Counted from the first letter of the stretch, positions 28,123 through 37,188 are shown. The stretch is 64,000 bases of DNA from Bacteroidales bacterium UBA5536 (GCA_002426795.1 DINQ01000004.1:62001-126000), one strand, 5' to 3'. Notes: generated by a model from the sequence alone, not told the origin. Program-made: numbers and translations.

Positions 28123-30051
28123 CTATTGCTGGACATCAAGGTAGGCATTGTCGCGGTATCCGGCTTTATCTTTGTACCAATCCGGAAATTCCTGTCCGCC
28201 CGATTCGGCCCATGCTGCAAACTTGAGATAACCCAAAACAATTTCTCTGCTTTCAAGTGGCCAAACATAATCGTAAACGATGTTTATCCCCCATGGCAGA
28301 TTGAGTGCCGTTTTGTAATATTTTCCACCTGAAACCTGCGTATCATCGTCTCCCTGACCGAAAACAGACTGGTCAGCAAGCGAAGTAGGCAGCATATCAG
28401 GCAAATGCACTTCATAATCCAATTGCCCGTCTTTAATCAGGTATGGATTATATGGAGGTACACCCAATACCGTAGTTTCGACACCTTCAGAAAAATTGAT
28501 GACTACATGCAAGGGTTGCAACAAATTTGGTGTTGCCTCATCAAAAACCACAATATTCGCAAGTGTTTGACCCGATTCAGTTCCATTGCCATTAATCCCC
28601 ACATAACTAGATGTGATGTTGTTGCCGATAACGGTAGAAACCAAATCAGAGGCTACACCCAATTCAATCGCAAAGCCATTGTTAAAAGAAGCGCCAATAT
28701 GCCGGACTGTGCCTTCAAACTCAATCGATACAACCTTATTTTCTGCGTTGGTAATCTGGTTGACAGAGTAATTCAACACCAAATCGTTGAAGTCGTAGTC
28801 ACCTTTTGTGGGCCACAAATCTTCGTAGGCCAAAGTAGCTGTTGCTCCTTCACCAGGATAGTAATTATTGAATGCCTTTGTAGCATCATCAGGATAATCA
28901 TCTTCGTCGTCCGGTACGCCATCCTGATCTGCATCATTACTAGCGTTCTCGACCGGGAACCAGCTTCCAAAATCGTTTACAGGATAGCTGAGGCTTACAT
29001 TCATGTATTCCCAACTGCCATCACTGATTTTTAACTTAACAATTTTACCGTTGCTTGGCGACAACGACATATACAGATTTCCTGCCCTGTCAGCACCCAT
29101 CGAAGTCAGGTTTGACGGAAGGTTCCCCTGATTGATCTTGGTTGCTTGCACGGCACTTCCAGTAATATCTGCACGGTAAACACCACTCTGTGTCACCAGG
29201 TAAAGGTTCCCATCTGATCCGAAAGCCTGGTCGCCCCAGCCTTTCTGGGCCAATCCGTTGATATTCAATGTTTGCAGGTACTGACCATTTGAAGGGTCAA
29301 CCTTGTAGAGCTTCCCGTTATCATCAGAAATGTAGAGCAATCCATCCAAATGATTGTATTCCATTCTTGGAAATGAGCCATGCATTGTTCCTGTTGTGAC
29401 GAAATTGCCATTATCAAGATCGTAGTATCCCAAGGTGAATGGGCTTGAGTTTTTAGAGGCATATAAGCGACGATTTACGCGGTCGACCGCACAGGCAATA
29501 CTCGTATATGGTAGTTGTCCGAACAGATCTACTTGTCCTGTAACAACATCAACGCGATAAATATTACTGTTGCTATTACTCACACTGTACAACACATCAT
29601 TCTCTGCCACCACACGCTTTTGTTCGGCGTAGTTAAATTCGGCTTTACCATTCACAATCGGTACAACAAAACTGCTGAAAACACCCTGATATCCACGCAC
29701 CAAGTAAAGGTATCTGTGGTATGCTGGCACCGGCAGTTTGCTGTGCCAGTTTCCAGCTGTGATGAATCCACTTGCAATCTTTTGGTTCAAATCATCAAGC
29801 ACTGCAGTTGTATCATCACCATATTCCAGAACAGGCGCTCCTGTTGTCTCCAGTGAGTATACATCATATTTGACTCCCTGAATATTATCGCTGACTTGCA
29901 AGTCAACCGCAATGGAGGTGCTAAAGTTAAAACCATTCGGGATTTTTAAATCTTCAATACCTTTTTTAGCAGAAAGCGGAGATTCATCACGTTTACATGA
30001 AAAATGAATAATACTGATTAAAAAGAGGAAAAGGAAAACAGATTTTTTCAT
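28123..30051 (-). CDS. LruC domain surface lipoprotein with calcium-binding repeats
   Basis: About 642 residues. The ATG ending at 30051 opens a lipoprotein signal with lipobox HFSC (C19) followed by KRDES, which resembles the Bacteroidota lipoprotein export signal for surface display. Residues about 130-370 contain repeats of the form (L)YxxD(x)G...YRVD, suggesting a beta-propeller-like region. The DADQDGVPDDEDDYPDD segment is a thrombospondin type 3-like calcium-binding repeat, followed by the LruC domain (formerly DUF4842: GDYDFNDLVLNY) to the end. Function is unknown; an adhesin or polymer-binding role is plausible. I see no neighbour that assigns a pathway. Confidence 0.82.
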   Translation of the reverse strand: MKKSVFLFLFLISIIHFSCKRDESPLSAKKGIEDLKIPNGFNFSTSIAVDLQVSDNIQGVKYDVYSLETTGAPVLEYGDDTTAVLDDLNQKIASGFITAGNWHSKLPVPAYHRYLYLVRGYQGVFSSFVVPIVNGKAEFNYAEQKRVVAENDVLYSVSNSNSNIYRVDVVTGQVDLFGQLPYTSIACAVDRVNRRLYASKNSSPFTLGYYDLDNGNFVTTGTMHGSFPRMEYNHLDGLLYISDDNGKLYKVDPSNGQYLQTLNINGLAQKGWGDQAFGSDGNLYLVTQSGVYRADITGSAVQATKINQGNLPSNLTSMGADRAGNLYMSLSPSNGKIVKLKISDGSWEYMNVSLSYPVNDFGSWFPVENASNDADQDGVPDDEDDYPDDATKAFNNYYPGEGATATLAYEDLWPTKGDYDFNDLVLNYSVNQITNAENKVVSIEFEGTVRHIGASFNNGFAIELGVASDLVSTVIGNNITSSYVGINGNGTESGQTLANIVVFDEATPNLLQPLHVVINFSEGVETTVLGVPPYNPYLIKDGQLDYEVHLPDMLPTSLADQSVFGQGDDDTQVSGGKYYKTALNLPWGINIVYDYVWPLESREIVLGYLKFAAWAESGGQEFPDWYKDKAGYRDNAYLDVQQ

Positions 30052-30229
30052 CGTTGTTACAGTTTGAAACAAAATATCAAATATCAGTCCAGATTTTTTA
30101 TAGTATTGTATAACTGATGATTAAACAATATCTCGATAAACCTAAATTCCATGCATTGGAATTATAAATCCGCTATCATAATTCACAATTCTATCTTACT
30201 TGCTAATCAGCAAAAGGGTTCCACTAAAT

Positions 30230-32047
30230 CTACTCTGTTTTTTCTGAATTGTGAAAATGAAGAAACACAACTTTGGCCTTGGCTTTTCCGATTGTAACGG
30301 CAATTTCCTCTTCGGAAGCCATTGCTATGCGTTTTACTGACTTAAACTTCCAAAGCAGTTTTTGAGCAGTAGACCTGCCAATACCTTCAATTTCGGTGAG
30401 TTCAGATTTGATCACGCCTTTTTCAAATTTCTTTCGGTGATGCGTGATGCCAAATCGATGTGCTTCGTCGCGCAATTGCTGGATTACCTTCAGGCTTTCC
30501 GATCGTTTGTCAATGTAAAGCGGTGTACTGTCGCCCGGGAAATAAATTTCTTCCAGTCTTTTAGCAATGCCAATAATGGAGATTTTTCCACGCAGATTCA
30601 ATTTTTCAAGCGATGCAACAGCTGCGCTCAACTGACCTTTGCCTCCATCGATCACAATCAGCTGAGGCAACTCCTTTTCTTCGTTAAGCAACCTTTGGTA
30701 ACGCCTGAATATGATTTCTTCCATAGACGCAAAATCGTTGGGTCCCTCAACAGATTTGATGTTGAAGTGCCGGTATCCTGCTTTGTTGGGTTTGGCATCA
30801 ACAAATTGGACCATGGCAGCCACCGCGTAATCACCCTGAAAATTAGAATTATCGAAACACTCAATCACTTTTGGAAGTACCGGCATGCGTAAATCTGTCA
30901 TCATCTGATTCAAAATTCTTTTTTGGTGCCGGTCAGGATCAACAAGACTTCTTCGTTTTTCGGTTTCAATGCGAAATTGCATCGCATTTCGTTCAGAGAG
31001 AGAAAGTAAATGTTTCTTATCGCCTATTTTAGGTATAGTCAGTTTGATGCCATCCATGTCATACCCCGGATGAAACGGCACAAGAATTTCTTTTGAATTG
31101 CTTCCCAAGCGCTGTCTGATTTCTGTAATAGCCATCAACAATAAGTCTTCGGGTGTTTCTTCAAGTTTTCGTTTCATTTCAACAGAATGCGATTGCACGA
31201 TAGCCCCTTCAATTACTTTAAGGTAATTTACATACACCGAAGCATCAGCATCCACAAGAGAGAATATATCCACATCCTGAATAGACGCGCTCACGATGGT
31301 TGATTTACTCCTATACTTTTCGAGTAAATCCAGCTTTTCCTTCACTTTTTGAGCCTTTTCAAATTCCATTCTACTTGCATACTGCATCATCAAATCACGC
31401 AATTGCCTCACAACCAATTGAATATTTCCACGGATAATTTCCCTGATTTCGGCAATCATGTCGTTATATTCAGCTTCGGTTTGCAGTTTTTCGCAAGGTC
31501 CTTTGCAGTTACCGAGGTGATACTCCAAACATATTTTAAACTTGCCGCTGTCAATATTGTTTTGTGTCAACTTCAAGTTGCATGACCTGACTGTATAAAT
31601 CTGACGAATCAGATCCAACAGGGTATTCATCATTTTTACCGATGCATATGGACCAAAATAATCTGAGCCATCATGTACGACATTGCGTGTAGAAAAAATT
31701 CTGGGAAAAGGCTCCTTTTTGATACAAATCCAAGGAAAACTTTTGTCGTCTTTTAACAACACATTATATCGTGGTTGAAACTCTTTGATCAGGTTATTTT
31801 CAAGCAATAAAGCATCCGTTTCAGAGTCGACAACAATAAACCGAATGTCGAAGATGCGTTTCACCAATACTTTTAGCTTTCCGGTTGGCTGCTTGCTAAA
31901 ATAGCTCATCACGCGTTTGCGCAAGTCCTTGGCTTTTCCGACATAAATAATCTTTCCTCCCTCGTCATAATACTGGTACACTCCGGGATTATGCGGGATG
32001 GTCTTTAAGATTCGGTCAATACGTTGCTTTCTCAGATCCAGTTCCAT
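30230..32047 (-). CDS. uvrC: Excinuclease ABC subunit C
   Basis: A 605-residue UvrC, the dual-incision nuclease of nucleotide excision repair. Order of parts: GIY-YIG nuclease domain near the N terminus (GVYQYYDEGGKIIYVGKAKD), UVR motif for UvrB binding (about 205-240), the RNase H-like second nuclease domain (FDNSNFQGDYAVAAMV and VIDGGKGQLSAA) and C-terminal helix-hairpin-helix (LTEIEGIGRSTAQKLL). All key regions are intact. A promoter with -7 TATCTTTG is predicted at 32080-32109 in the end of thiL, so uvrC may have its own start in addition to read-through from thiL. Confidence 0.96.
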   Translation of the reverse strand: MELDLRKQRIDRILKTIPHNPGVYQYYDEGGKIIYVGKAKDLRKRVMSYFSKQPTGKLKVLVKRIFDIRFIVVDSETDALLLENNLIKEFQPRYNVLLKDDKSFPWICIKKEPFPRIFSTRNVVHDGSDYFGPYASVKMMNTLLDLIRQIYTVRSCNLKLTQNNIDSGKFKICLEYHLGNCKGPCEKLQTEAEYNDMIAEIREIIRGNIQLVVRQLRDLMMQYASRMEFEKAQKVKEKLDLLEKYRSKSTIVSASIQDVDIFSLVDADASVYVNYLKVIEGAIVQSHSVEMKRKLEETPEDLLLMAITEIRQRLGSNSKEILVPFHPGYDMDGIKLTIPKIGDKKHLLSLSERNAMQFRIETEKRRSLVDPDRHQKRILNQMMTDLRMPVLPKVIECFDNSNFQGDYAVAAMVQFVDAKPNKAGYRHFNIKSVEGPNDFASMEEIIFRRYQRLLNEEKELPQLIVIDGGKGQLSAAVASLEKLNLRGKISIIGIAKRLEEIYFPGDSTPLYIDKRSESLKVIQQLRDEAHRFGITHHRKKFEKGVIKSELTEIEGIGRSTAQKLLWKFKSVKRIAMASEEEIAVTIGKAKAKVVFLHFHNSEKTE

Positions 32048-32079
32048 AAAAAGCCTTGTTGATCAGCTTGCAAAGAAAG

Positions 32080-32109
32080 CAAAGATAGCATAAGCTATTC
32101 CTTGTTCAA
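32080..32109 (-). promoter_or_regulatory. Predicted Bacteroidota-type promoter for uvrC
   Basis: Reading the minus strand: -33 TTG at 32109-32107, a 19-base spacer and a perfect -7 box TATCTTTG at 32087-32080, 33 bases before the uvrC start. It overlaps the last codons of thiL. Confidence 0.5.
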
Positions 32110-33141
32110 AATGGCATCCCAACCCTGGGCTTTGATAGAAATTGCCTGATTGTCGGGTGTGACCATTGTTGCGATTCCCAAATTGGCTGTCATATGACCG
32201 ATAACTCTGACTTCGTGTATGTTAGCTATTCTTTCAAAGTCTGTCTGTTTGATGGTAAAAAGAAGTTCATAGTCTTCGCCTCCATTGAGTGCAGCAACGG
32301 CAGGCACAATTTTAAACTCTTCGGCCACACGCAGGGTGTCTGGATCCAATGGAATTTTTTCTTCGTAAATCTGACAGCCCAGACCCGATTGCCTGCACAG
32401 ATGCAGGATTTCTGAGGCCAAACCATCAGAGATGTCAATCATTGAAGTGGGTTTAATGCCTGCATCACGAAGCTTATGAAGCACATCAAAGCGTGCTTCA
32501 GGTTTCAGCTGACGTTGCAAAACATAGTCATAGCCAACAAGATCTGGTTGCATATCCGGATTGGCTTTATATACAGCCTTTTCGCGCTCAAGCAGCAATA
32601 AACCCATATATGCACCACCCAAATTGCCACTTACACAAAGCAGGTCGTGCTCGGCGGCTCCGGAGCGGTAACAAATATCTTCTGCTTTGGCCTCTCCAAT
32701 TACGGTGATTGAGATGAATAAACCTGCTTTAGAGCTGGTTGTATCGCCTCCAACGAGATCGACTCCGTATTTCTGACAAGCTTGCAACATGCCAGAATAA
32801 ATTTCATCGATTGCTTCCAGTGAGAAGCGATTCGAAACGGCCAGTCCAACTATCATTTGTGTTGGCTTTCCATTCATGGCTGCGATATCAGAGAAATTTA
32901 CAACGGCTGCTTTATACCCCAGATGCTTTAGGGGCGTGTAAGTCATATCGAAATGAACCCCTTCGACCAACAAATCTACACTTACCAGTGTTTGTAACCC
33001 CTGATGGTCGATCACGGCTGCATCATCACCTACACCCTTTTTACTGCTACTGTTTTTAAGTTCAATATTGGCTGTGAGATGATCAATTAGACCGAATTCA
33101 CCCAAAGCTGATAATTCGGTACGTTGCGTTGCTTCATTCAT
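32095..33141 (-). CDS. thiL: Thiamine-monophosphate kinase
   Basis: A 348-residue ThiL, converting thiamine phosphate to the active thiamine diphosphate with ATP. The PurM-like architecture is visible: GVGDDAAVID near residue 35 and VGGDTTSSKAG for magnesium and nucleotide binding, GLAVSN, and the later DISDGLASEI and NGGEDYELLFT segments. No TPP riboswitch is seen upstream. It lies between the TPR lipoprotein gene (24 bases upstream) and uvrC on the same strand. Length fits the family. Confidence 0.95.
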   Translation of the reverse strand: MNEATQRTELSALGEFGLIDHLTANIELKNSSSKKGVGDDAAVIDHQGLQTLVSVDLLVEGVHFDMTYTPLKHLGYKAAVVNFSDIAAMNGKPTQMIVGLAVSNRFSLEAIDEIYSGMLQACQKYGVDLVGGDTTSSKAGLFISITVIGEAKAEDICYRSGAAEHDLLCVSGNLGGAYMGLLLLEREKAVYKANPDMQPDLVGYDYVLQRQLKPEARFDVLHKLRDAGIKPTSMIDISDGLASEILHLCRQSGLGCQIYEEKIPLDPDTLRVAEEFKIVPAVAALNGGEDYELLFTIKQTDFERIANIHEVRVIGHMTANLGIATMVTPDNQAISIKAQGWDAILNKE

Positions 33142-33165
33142 GGAATTAAGAATTTAATTATCAGT

Positions 33166-34044
33166 TTATTCTGCCAGTTTCCGGTAACGGACAGATTGCT
33201 TCTCATCGCCAAATCGTGCATATATATTGGCAATATACAAAGCATACTTTTTATTTTGGGTATCCAAAAAAAGCTTCTCGAAAAGCTTCAAAGCTCTTTT
33301 AAAATCGGCAGTGGATGCGTCCAGACCTGCAAGCATCAGTTGGTATTGCTTACCTGTTTTGTTCTTTTCATATGCCTGTATTTCCATCTGATAACGATTT
33401 TCAGCCTTATCGTAATACCCCATTGCTTTGTAATCAAGTGCGATAATATTGTCTTTATTCAAATTCAGAAGTTGGTTGGCTAATGGACCGAGTAACTCAT
33501 CGTTTCCAATCTTTTTATTTAAAGAAAACCATGATTCAAGTAAGGCTTCATCTTTCTCAGCATTGGCTGTTGGTGGCCACAATGCCCTGGCTTTCTCATT
33601 TTGGCCTGTTTCGACATAGCGCCAATACAAATTCAGCTTTTCTTCTTTTGCTTCCTCCGAATCCGGGAAAAGTGATATCAACGGTTCTAAAGCTGCCACC
33701 TCTTTAGATAAATTGTTTTGATTACGGTAATAGGTGGCAAGATATTGATAGGTTTTGGGTGTGGCAGTTTTATAATAGACGGCTAGTTTGTAATAGGTTT
33801 CAGCTTTTTCTAAGTCGCCTAAAGCCAAGGCCATATCTCCGGCTTTTTCGTAAGCGTCTGAAGTAGACTGCTTTTGATTGGCTTCATCATCAGCGATTAA
33901 CTGCTCCCACAACAATAACGATCTTTCATATTCCTGATTTACAGCTGCGTTTTCTGCCTGCTGACGCACTTTTAATAATTGTTGCGTTGGACTGCAAGCA
34001 GTCACTGTCAGAAAAATTACAAAAACGATCCAAGAATACTTCAT
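33166..34044 (-). CDS. Tetratricopeptide-repeat lipoprotein
   Basis: About 292 residues. The ATG ending at 34044 opens a lipoprotein signal with lipobox VTAC (C17). The rest is all-helical with degenerate TPR motifs: YEKAGDMALALGDLEKAETYYKLA near residue 65 is the clearest, followed by several weaker repeats to the end. TPR proteins serve as scaffolds; the partner is unknown. It has its own predicted promoter (34058-34090) and is followed by thiL and uvrC. Without a recognisable family beyond TPR, I do not assign a role. Confidence 0.75.
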   Translation of the reverse strand: MKYSWIVFVIFLTVTACSPTQQLLKVRQQAENAAVNQEYERSLLLWEQLIADDEANQKQSTSDAYEKAGDMALALGDLEKAETYYKLAVYYKTATPKTYQYLATYYRNQNNLSKEVAALEPLISLFPDSEEAKEEKLNLYWRYVETGQNEKARALWPPTANAEKDEALLESWFSLNKKIGNDELLGPLANQLLNLNKDNIIALDYKAMGYYDKAENRYQMEIQAYEKNKTGKQYQLMLAGLDASTADFKRALKLFEKLFLDTQNKKYALYIANIYARFGDEKQSVRYRKLAE

Positions 34045-34057
34045 CAACTTTTTTTTG

Positions 34058-34090
34058 CAAAGGTACTCAATAGGGCCGAAACTTATGCAA
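34058..34090 (-). promoter_or_regulatory. Predicted Bacteroidota-type promoter for the TPR lipoprotein operon
   Basis: On the minus strand: -33 TTG at 34090-34088, 22-base spacer, -7 box TACCTTTG at 34065-34058, only 14 bases before the start codon of the TPR lipoprotein. Confidence 0.5.
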
Positions 34091-34223
34091 TCTCGACTTG
34101 TGTAGGATTTGCTCAGCTCCGTTTTAATAATAGAATAAATTATTCCTAAGTCCTTGTCGCTCCAATATAAAATTTACCCAGTGAAGGACTGTGTAAAATA
34201 TAGCATGAGGTTTCCATTAGTCT

Positions 34224-34264
34224 AAAAATGAAAAGAGGCTGACTTTTTTGTGAGTCAGCCTCTT
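34224..34264 (-). terminator. Intrinsic terminator after tRNA-Ile2
   Basis: An 11-base-pair perfect stem (34233-34243 with 34254-34264; arm AAGAGGCTGAC) with a 10-base loop. Read on the minus strand it is followed by TTTTCATTTTTAG, so it would end the tRNA transcript. Confidence 0.8.
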
Positions 34265-34274
34265 AGTTTCTGTG

Positions 34275-34348
34275 TGGGCCCACCAGGGCTTGAACCTGGG
34301 ACCTACTGATTATGAGTCAGTTGCTCTAACCAACTGAGCTATAGGCCC
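34275..34348 (-). tRNA. tRNA with CAT anticodon, probably tRNA-Ile2 (lysidine-modified)
   Basis: A complete cloverleaf of 74 bases: acceptor arms GGGCCTA and TGGGCCC, D arm GCTC/GAGC, anticodon stem ACTGA/TCAGT with loop CTCATAA, T arm CCAGG/CCTGG with TTCAAGC, discriminator A. CCA is not encoded. A CAT anticodon can be Met or Ile2. The acceptor stem has C4-G69 and C5-G68, the pairs known to mark E. coli tRNA-Ile2 for TilS, so Ile2 is favoured over elongator Met; this is inference. Confidence 0.92.
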
Positions 34349-34403
34349 TCAATTGACATCTTTTTACAAGAAAAAAACGTCCTTTCATTTTGAAATGAGA
34401 GGG

Positions 34404-34435
34404 CAAAGTTACATATTTGTACTTGTATAAAACAA
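34404..34435 (-). promoter_or_regulatory. Predicted Bacteroidota-type promoter for tRNA-Ile2
   Basis: On the minus strand: -33 TTG at 34435-34433, 21-base spacer, perfect -7 box TAACTTTG at 34411-34404, 56 bases before the tRNA. A ten-base-pair hairpin (34381-34402) followed by a T run lies between box and tRNA. Confidence 0.55.
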
Positions 34436-34459
34436 AAAAACTTCAATACAAGTAGCTCT

Positions 34460-35116
34460 ATGACTTCATTCCATCCCATTAAAAATATCATTTTCGACTT
34501 TGGCGGTGTCGTACTTGATATCGACCCACAACAGACAGCCAATGAGCTAAGCCGCCTGGGCTTTGACGATTTTGACCTTTTGCAGAAACCCGAGTTTGTT
34601 GAGGGCATCATGAACAAGCTCGAAAGAGGTATTATTACGCCGGAAACATTTCGTCAGAAAATCAAAGACTTTCTGAAATTGGATGCCTGCGACCAGGAAA
34701 TAGACGACGCCTGGAATGCATTGTTACTCGATATACCAAAAGAAAGAATCAATATAATAGAGCAAGCTAAGAAGAGTTATGGTGTTTTTCTATTGAGCAA
34801 TTCCAATGAGATTCACTACGACGTTTATGTTCGCGACCTACAATTGCGTTTTGGTTACCGCGAATTTGATCAACTTTTTGACAAGGCTTACTTCTCCTTC
34901 GACCTGCACCTAAGTAAGCCAAATCCTGAAATTTTCGAATTTGTTCTTGACCAACACAAGCTGGTTCCTGAGCAAACTCTGTTTATTGACGATACTGAAG
35001 AACATATAAAAGCTGCTCAGTCTCTTGGCATCAGAACTTATCATTTGGTGAAACCAGAGCGCCTGCGCGACCTGTTTACGGATGGCAAGCTGAAGGAAGA
35101 TCTGAATCTTGGTTAG
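34460..35116 (+). CDS. HAD superfamily phosphatase (subfamily IA-like)
   Basis: A 218-residue haloacid dehalogenase-type hydrolase. Motif I is IIFDFGGVVLDID with nucleophile D13, motif II is FLLSNSNE with the Ser/Asn after the strand, the Lys of motif III is in HLSKPNPEIF, and motif IV is FIDDTEEHIKAA. It resembles YihX-type sugar-phosphate phosphatases, but the substrate is not determined. The last 41 bases overlap the end of the convergent dusB gene, so both C termini are encoded by the same DNA. It is divergent from the tRNA-Ile2 gene. Confidence 0.88.
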   Translation: MTSFHPIKNIIFDFGGVVLDIDPQQTANELSRLGFDDFDLLQKPEFVEGIMNKLERGIITPETFRQKIKDFLKLDACDQEIDDAWNALLLDIPKERINIIEQAKKSYGVFLLSNSNEIHYDVYVRDLQLRFGYREFDQLFDKAYFSFDLHLSKPNPEIFEFVLDQHKLVPEQTLFIDDTEEHIKAAQSLGIRTYHLVKPERLRDLFTDGKLKEDLNLG

Positions 35117-36122
35117 CATCTAATTCCGTGTCAGCAAAATTGTAACCTGAATAGTAAGATTCAATTTCATTCAACACATCGAGCATTTCAGCATATTGCT
35201 CAATTTGCATAATTCGAATGCGAAAGGGTTTAAAGTTTGGAAATCCTTTAAAATAATCGCTCCAGTGCTTGCGCATTTCCATCAAAGCCTGGCGTTCTGT
35301 TTTCCATTCAACAGATTTCTGGAGCTGAATTCGACTTACCCTTACTCTTTCATGAATATCTGGCAAAGGAAGTCTTTCTCCAGTTTTTAGATAATGTTTT
35401 ATCTCGCTGAAAACCCATGGGTTTCCATAACTTCCGCGCGCAACCATTAGTCCATCAACACCATATGTATCTTTAAAATACTTGGCCGAAGGTCCATCAA
35501 CTACATCGCCATTGCCAAAAACCGGAATTTTCATCCGTTGGTTTTCTTTCACCTGACCAATCAGCGTCCAGTCGGCGGGCACACTTGAGCGGGTAGTACG
35601 CAGACGGCCATGTATGGTGATTGCTTGAATGCCGACATCCTGAAGCCTTTCAGCAATCTCCACAATATCTTTGCGGTCTTCGTCATATCCCAGACGAGTC
35701 TTAACGGTCACGGGCAAGTTTACGGCCTTCACAACTGCTTCTGTCATGGCGACCATCTTGGGGATATTGTTCATGATGCCAGACCCAGCGCCCTTTGAGG
35801 CCACTTTTTTTACCGGACATCCATAATTAATGTCAATAATATCGGGTTGCACGCTTTCGGCATAGGCAGCCGCTTTCACCATAGAGTCGATATCGTGACC
35901 GAAAATCTGTATACCAATAGGGCGCTCAAAATCAGAAAAGTCAAGTTTCTTTACGCTTTTTGCAGCGTCGCGAATGAGACCTTCCGACGAAATAAACTCC
36001 GTATACATGATGTCGGCGCCAAACATTTTACAGACATACCTGAAAGGAGGATCGCTTACATCCTCCATGGGTGCTAACAATACAGGAAAATCTGCTATTT
36101 CGAGTGAACCAATTTTAACCAA
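35076..36122 (-). CDS. dusB: tRNA-dihydrouridine synthase (DusB type)
   Basis: A 348-residue flavoenzyme that reduces uridines in the tRNA D loop. The TIM-barrel signatures are present: LLAPMEDVSDPPFRYVC at the start, ININYGCPVKKV-type segment with the conserved Cys, KTRLGYDE, ITIHGRLR, FGNGDV and GLMVARGSYGNPW for FMN phosphate binding. The likely start is TTG at 36122, since no in-frame ATG lies before the first conserved strand. A -7 box TATTTTTG (36180-36173) with a TTG 22 bases further up is placed back to back with a -7 box for the divergent CPBP gene. It overlaps the HAD gene by 41 bases. Confidence 0.93.
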   Translation of the reverse strand: MVKIGSLEIADFPVLLAPMEDVSDPPFRYVCKMFGADIMYTEFISSEGLIRDAAKSVKKLDFSDFERPIGIQIFGHDIDSMVKAAAYAESVQPDIIDINYGCPVKKVASKGAGSGIMNNIPKMVAMTEAVVKAVNLPVTVKTRLGYDEDRKDIVEIAERLQDVGIQAITIHGRLRTTRSSVPADWTLIGQVKENQRMKIPVFGNGDVVDGPSAKYFKDTYGVDGLMVARGSYGNPWVFSEIKHYLKTGERLPLPDIHERVRVSRIQLQKSVEWKTERQALMEMRKHWSDYFKGFPNFKPFRIRIMQIEQYAEMLDVLNEIESYYSGYNFADTELDANQDSDLPSACHP

Positions 36123-36218
36123 ATCATTTGCTGTTTAAATGAGGCCGAAGCCAAATAAATCAATAAAGGCTGCAAAAATAGTAACTTTGCGCCAATTGGC
36201 ACCAAAAGCTTAATCACG

Positions 36219-37124
36219 ATGCGCAAACCTATTTTTGCAGAAACTTCAGGCGGATTTAAATTCTTTTTATTTATTGCTATCACGCTATTATTTGCGCTGA
36301 TTGGCATGCTTTCGGGGATGTTATTCAGCTCTTTGGTATACGATGTTCCGATTAAGGAATTAGGACAAGCGAGTCCATCAGAAAATGGTTTGCAGATTGC
36401 CCGTGCTTTGCAGCTTTTCGGACAATTAGGTCTGTTTGTTTTTCCTCCTCTTTTCTTTGGTTTGCTTGTCCACCAAGATCCTTTCGCTTTTCTTGGCTAT
36501 AAACACATTCGATCAGTATCGCTGGCCATACTTGGTGTGTTAATCATGTTTATAGTACTTCCCACGATCAATTTTCTTGCTGACTTCAACCAATCGATCC
36601 GCTTACCTGAGTGGATGGCAACTCTAGAGCATTGGATGATGGAAAAAGAGGATCAGGCTGCGGTGATGAGTAAAGCTTTTCTGGAAGTGCATTCTTTCTC
36701 TGGTTTACTTATCAACCTGCTGATGATAGCCATAATACCAGCTTTTGGCGAAGAGATGGTTTTTCGCTCAGTACTTCAACCCATGATGATACGAGGCAGC
36801 CGTAACGTACATATTGGTGTTTTACTGACTGCAATTGTTTTTGGTTTGATGCATTTTCAGTTTTATGGATTATTGCCACGCATTGTGCTTGGAATGATTT
36901 TGGGTTATTTTTATGTTTGGTCAGGCACCATATGGGTTCCAATTCTGATGCATCTGGTAAACAATGGTGCTGCCGTGCTTGTATTCTGGCTCAACTACAA
37001 CCACTTTATCGGAACAGAAATGGAGGATTTTGGGGCGAGCGAAAGCAAATTGATTGTTGTTATCAGCTTGGTTTTGACATTGGGGACAGGGTGGTTGGCT
37101 TTCCAGAAGAGCATGAAAAGCTAA
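36219..37124 (+). CDS. CPBP family intramembrane glutamic protease
   Basis: A 301-residue membrane protease-like protein, longer than the one at 281. The signature EE pair is at 178-179 with R183, H212 is in the LMHFQFYG motif, and H245 in the MHLVNN motif; all are intact. About seven to eight hydrophobic segments are seen, with a predicted loop between 120 and 155. A -7 box TAACTTTG lies at 36182-36189. Substrate unknown. It stands alone between dusB (divergent) and the exbD operon (convergent). Confidence 0.85.
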   Translation: MRKPIFAETSGGFKFFLFIAITLLFALIGMLSGMLFSSLVYDVPIKELGQASPSENGLQIARALQLFGQLGLFVFPPLFFGLLVHQDPFAFLGYKHIRSVSLAILGVLIMFIVLPTINFLADFNQSIRLPEWMATLEHWMMEKEDQAAVMSKAFLEVHSFSGLLINLLMIAIIPAFGEEMVFRSVLQPMMIRGSRNVHIGVLLTAIVFGLMHFQFYGLLPRIVLGMILGYFYVWSGTIWVPILMHLVNNGAAVLVFWLNYNHFIGTEMEDFGASESKLIVVISLVLTLGTGWLAFQKSMKS

Positions 37125-37133
37125 AAATATATA

Positions 37134-37169
37134 ATTAAAAAAGGCCGTACTTCAAATGAAATACGGCCT
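37134..37169 (-). terminator. Intrinsic terminator of the exbB-exbD operon
   Basis: An eight-base-pair stem (AGGCCGTA, 37142-37149, with 37162-37169) with a 12-base loop; on the minus strand it is followed by TTTTTTTAATTAT. It lies directly after the last exbD gene. Confidence 0.8.
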
Positions 37170-37188
37170 GTGGAATATCTGCGAAAGC

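Noticed and set aside
28405..29034. A 209-codon open frame on the plus strand inside the LruC lipoprotein gene
   Set aside because: Antisense to a coherent lipoprotein with clear domains; composition is cysteine and isoleucine rich with no motif.
33142..33165. A possible TPP riboswitch before thiL
   Set aside because: Only 24 bases separate thiL from the upstream gene and no THI-box sequence is present there or before the TPR lipoprotein.
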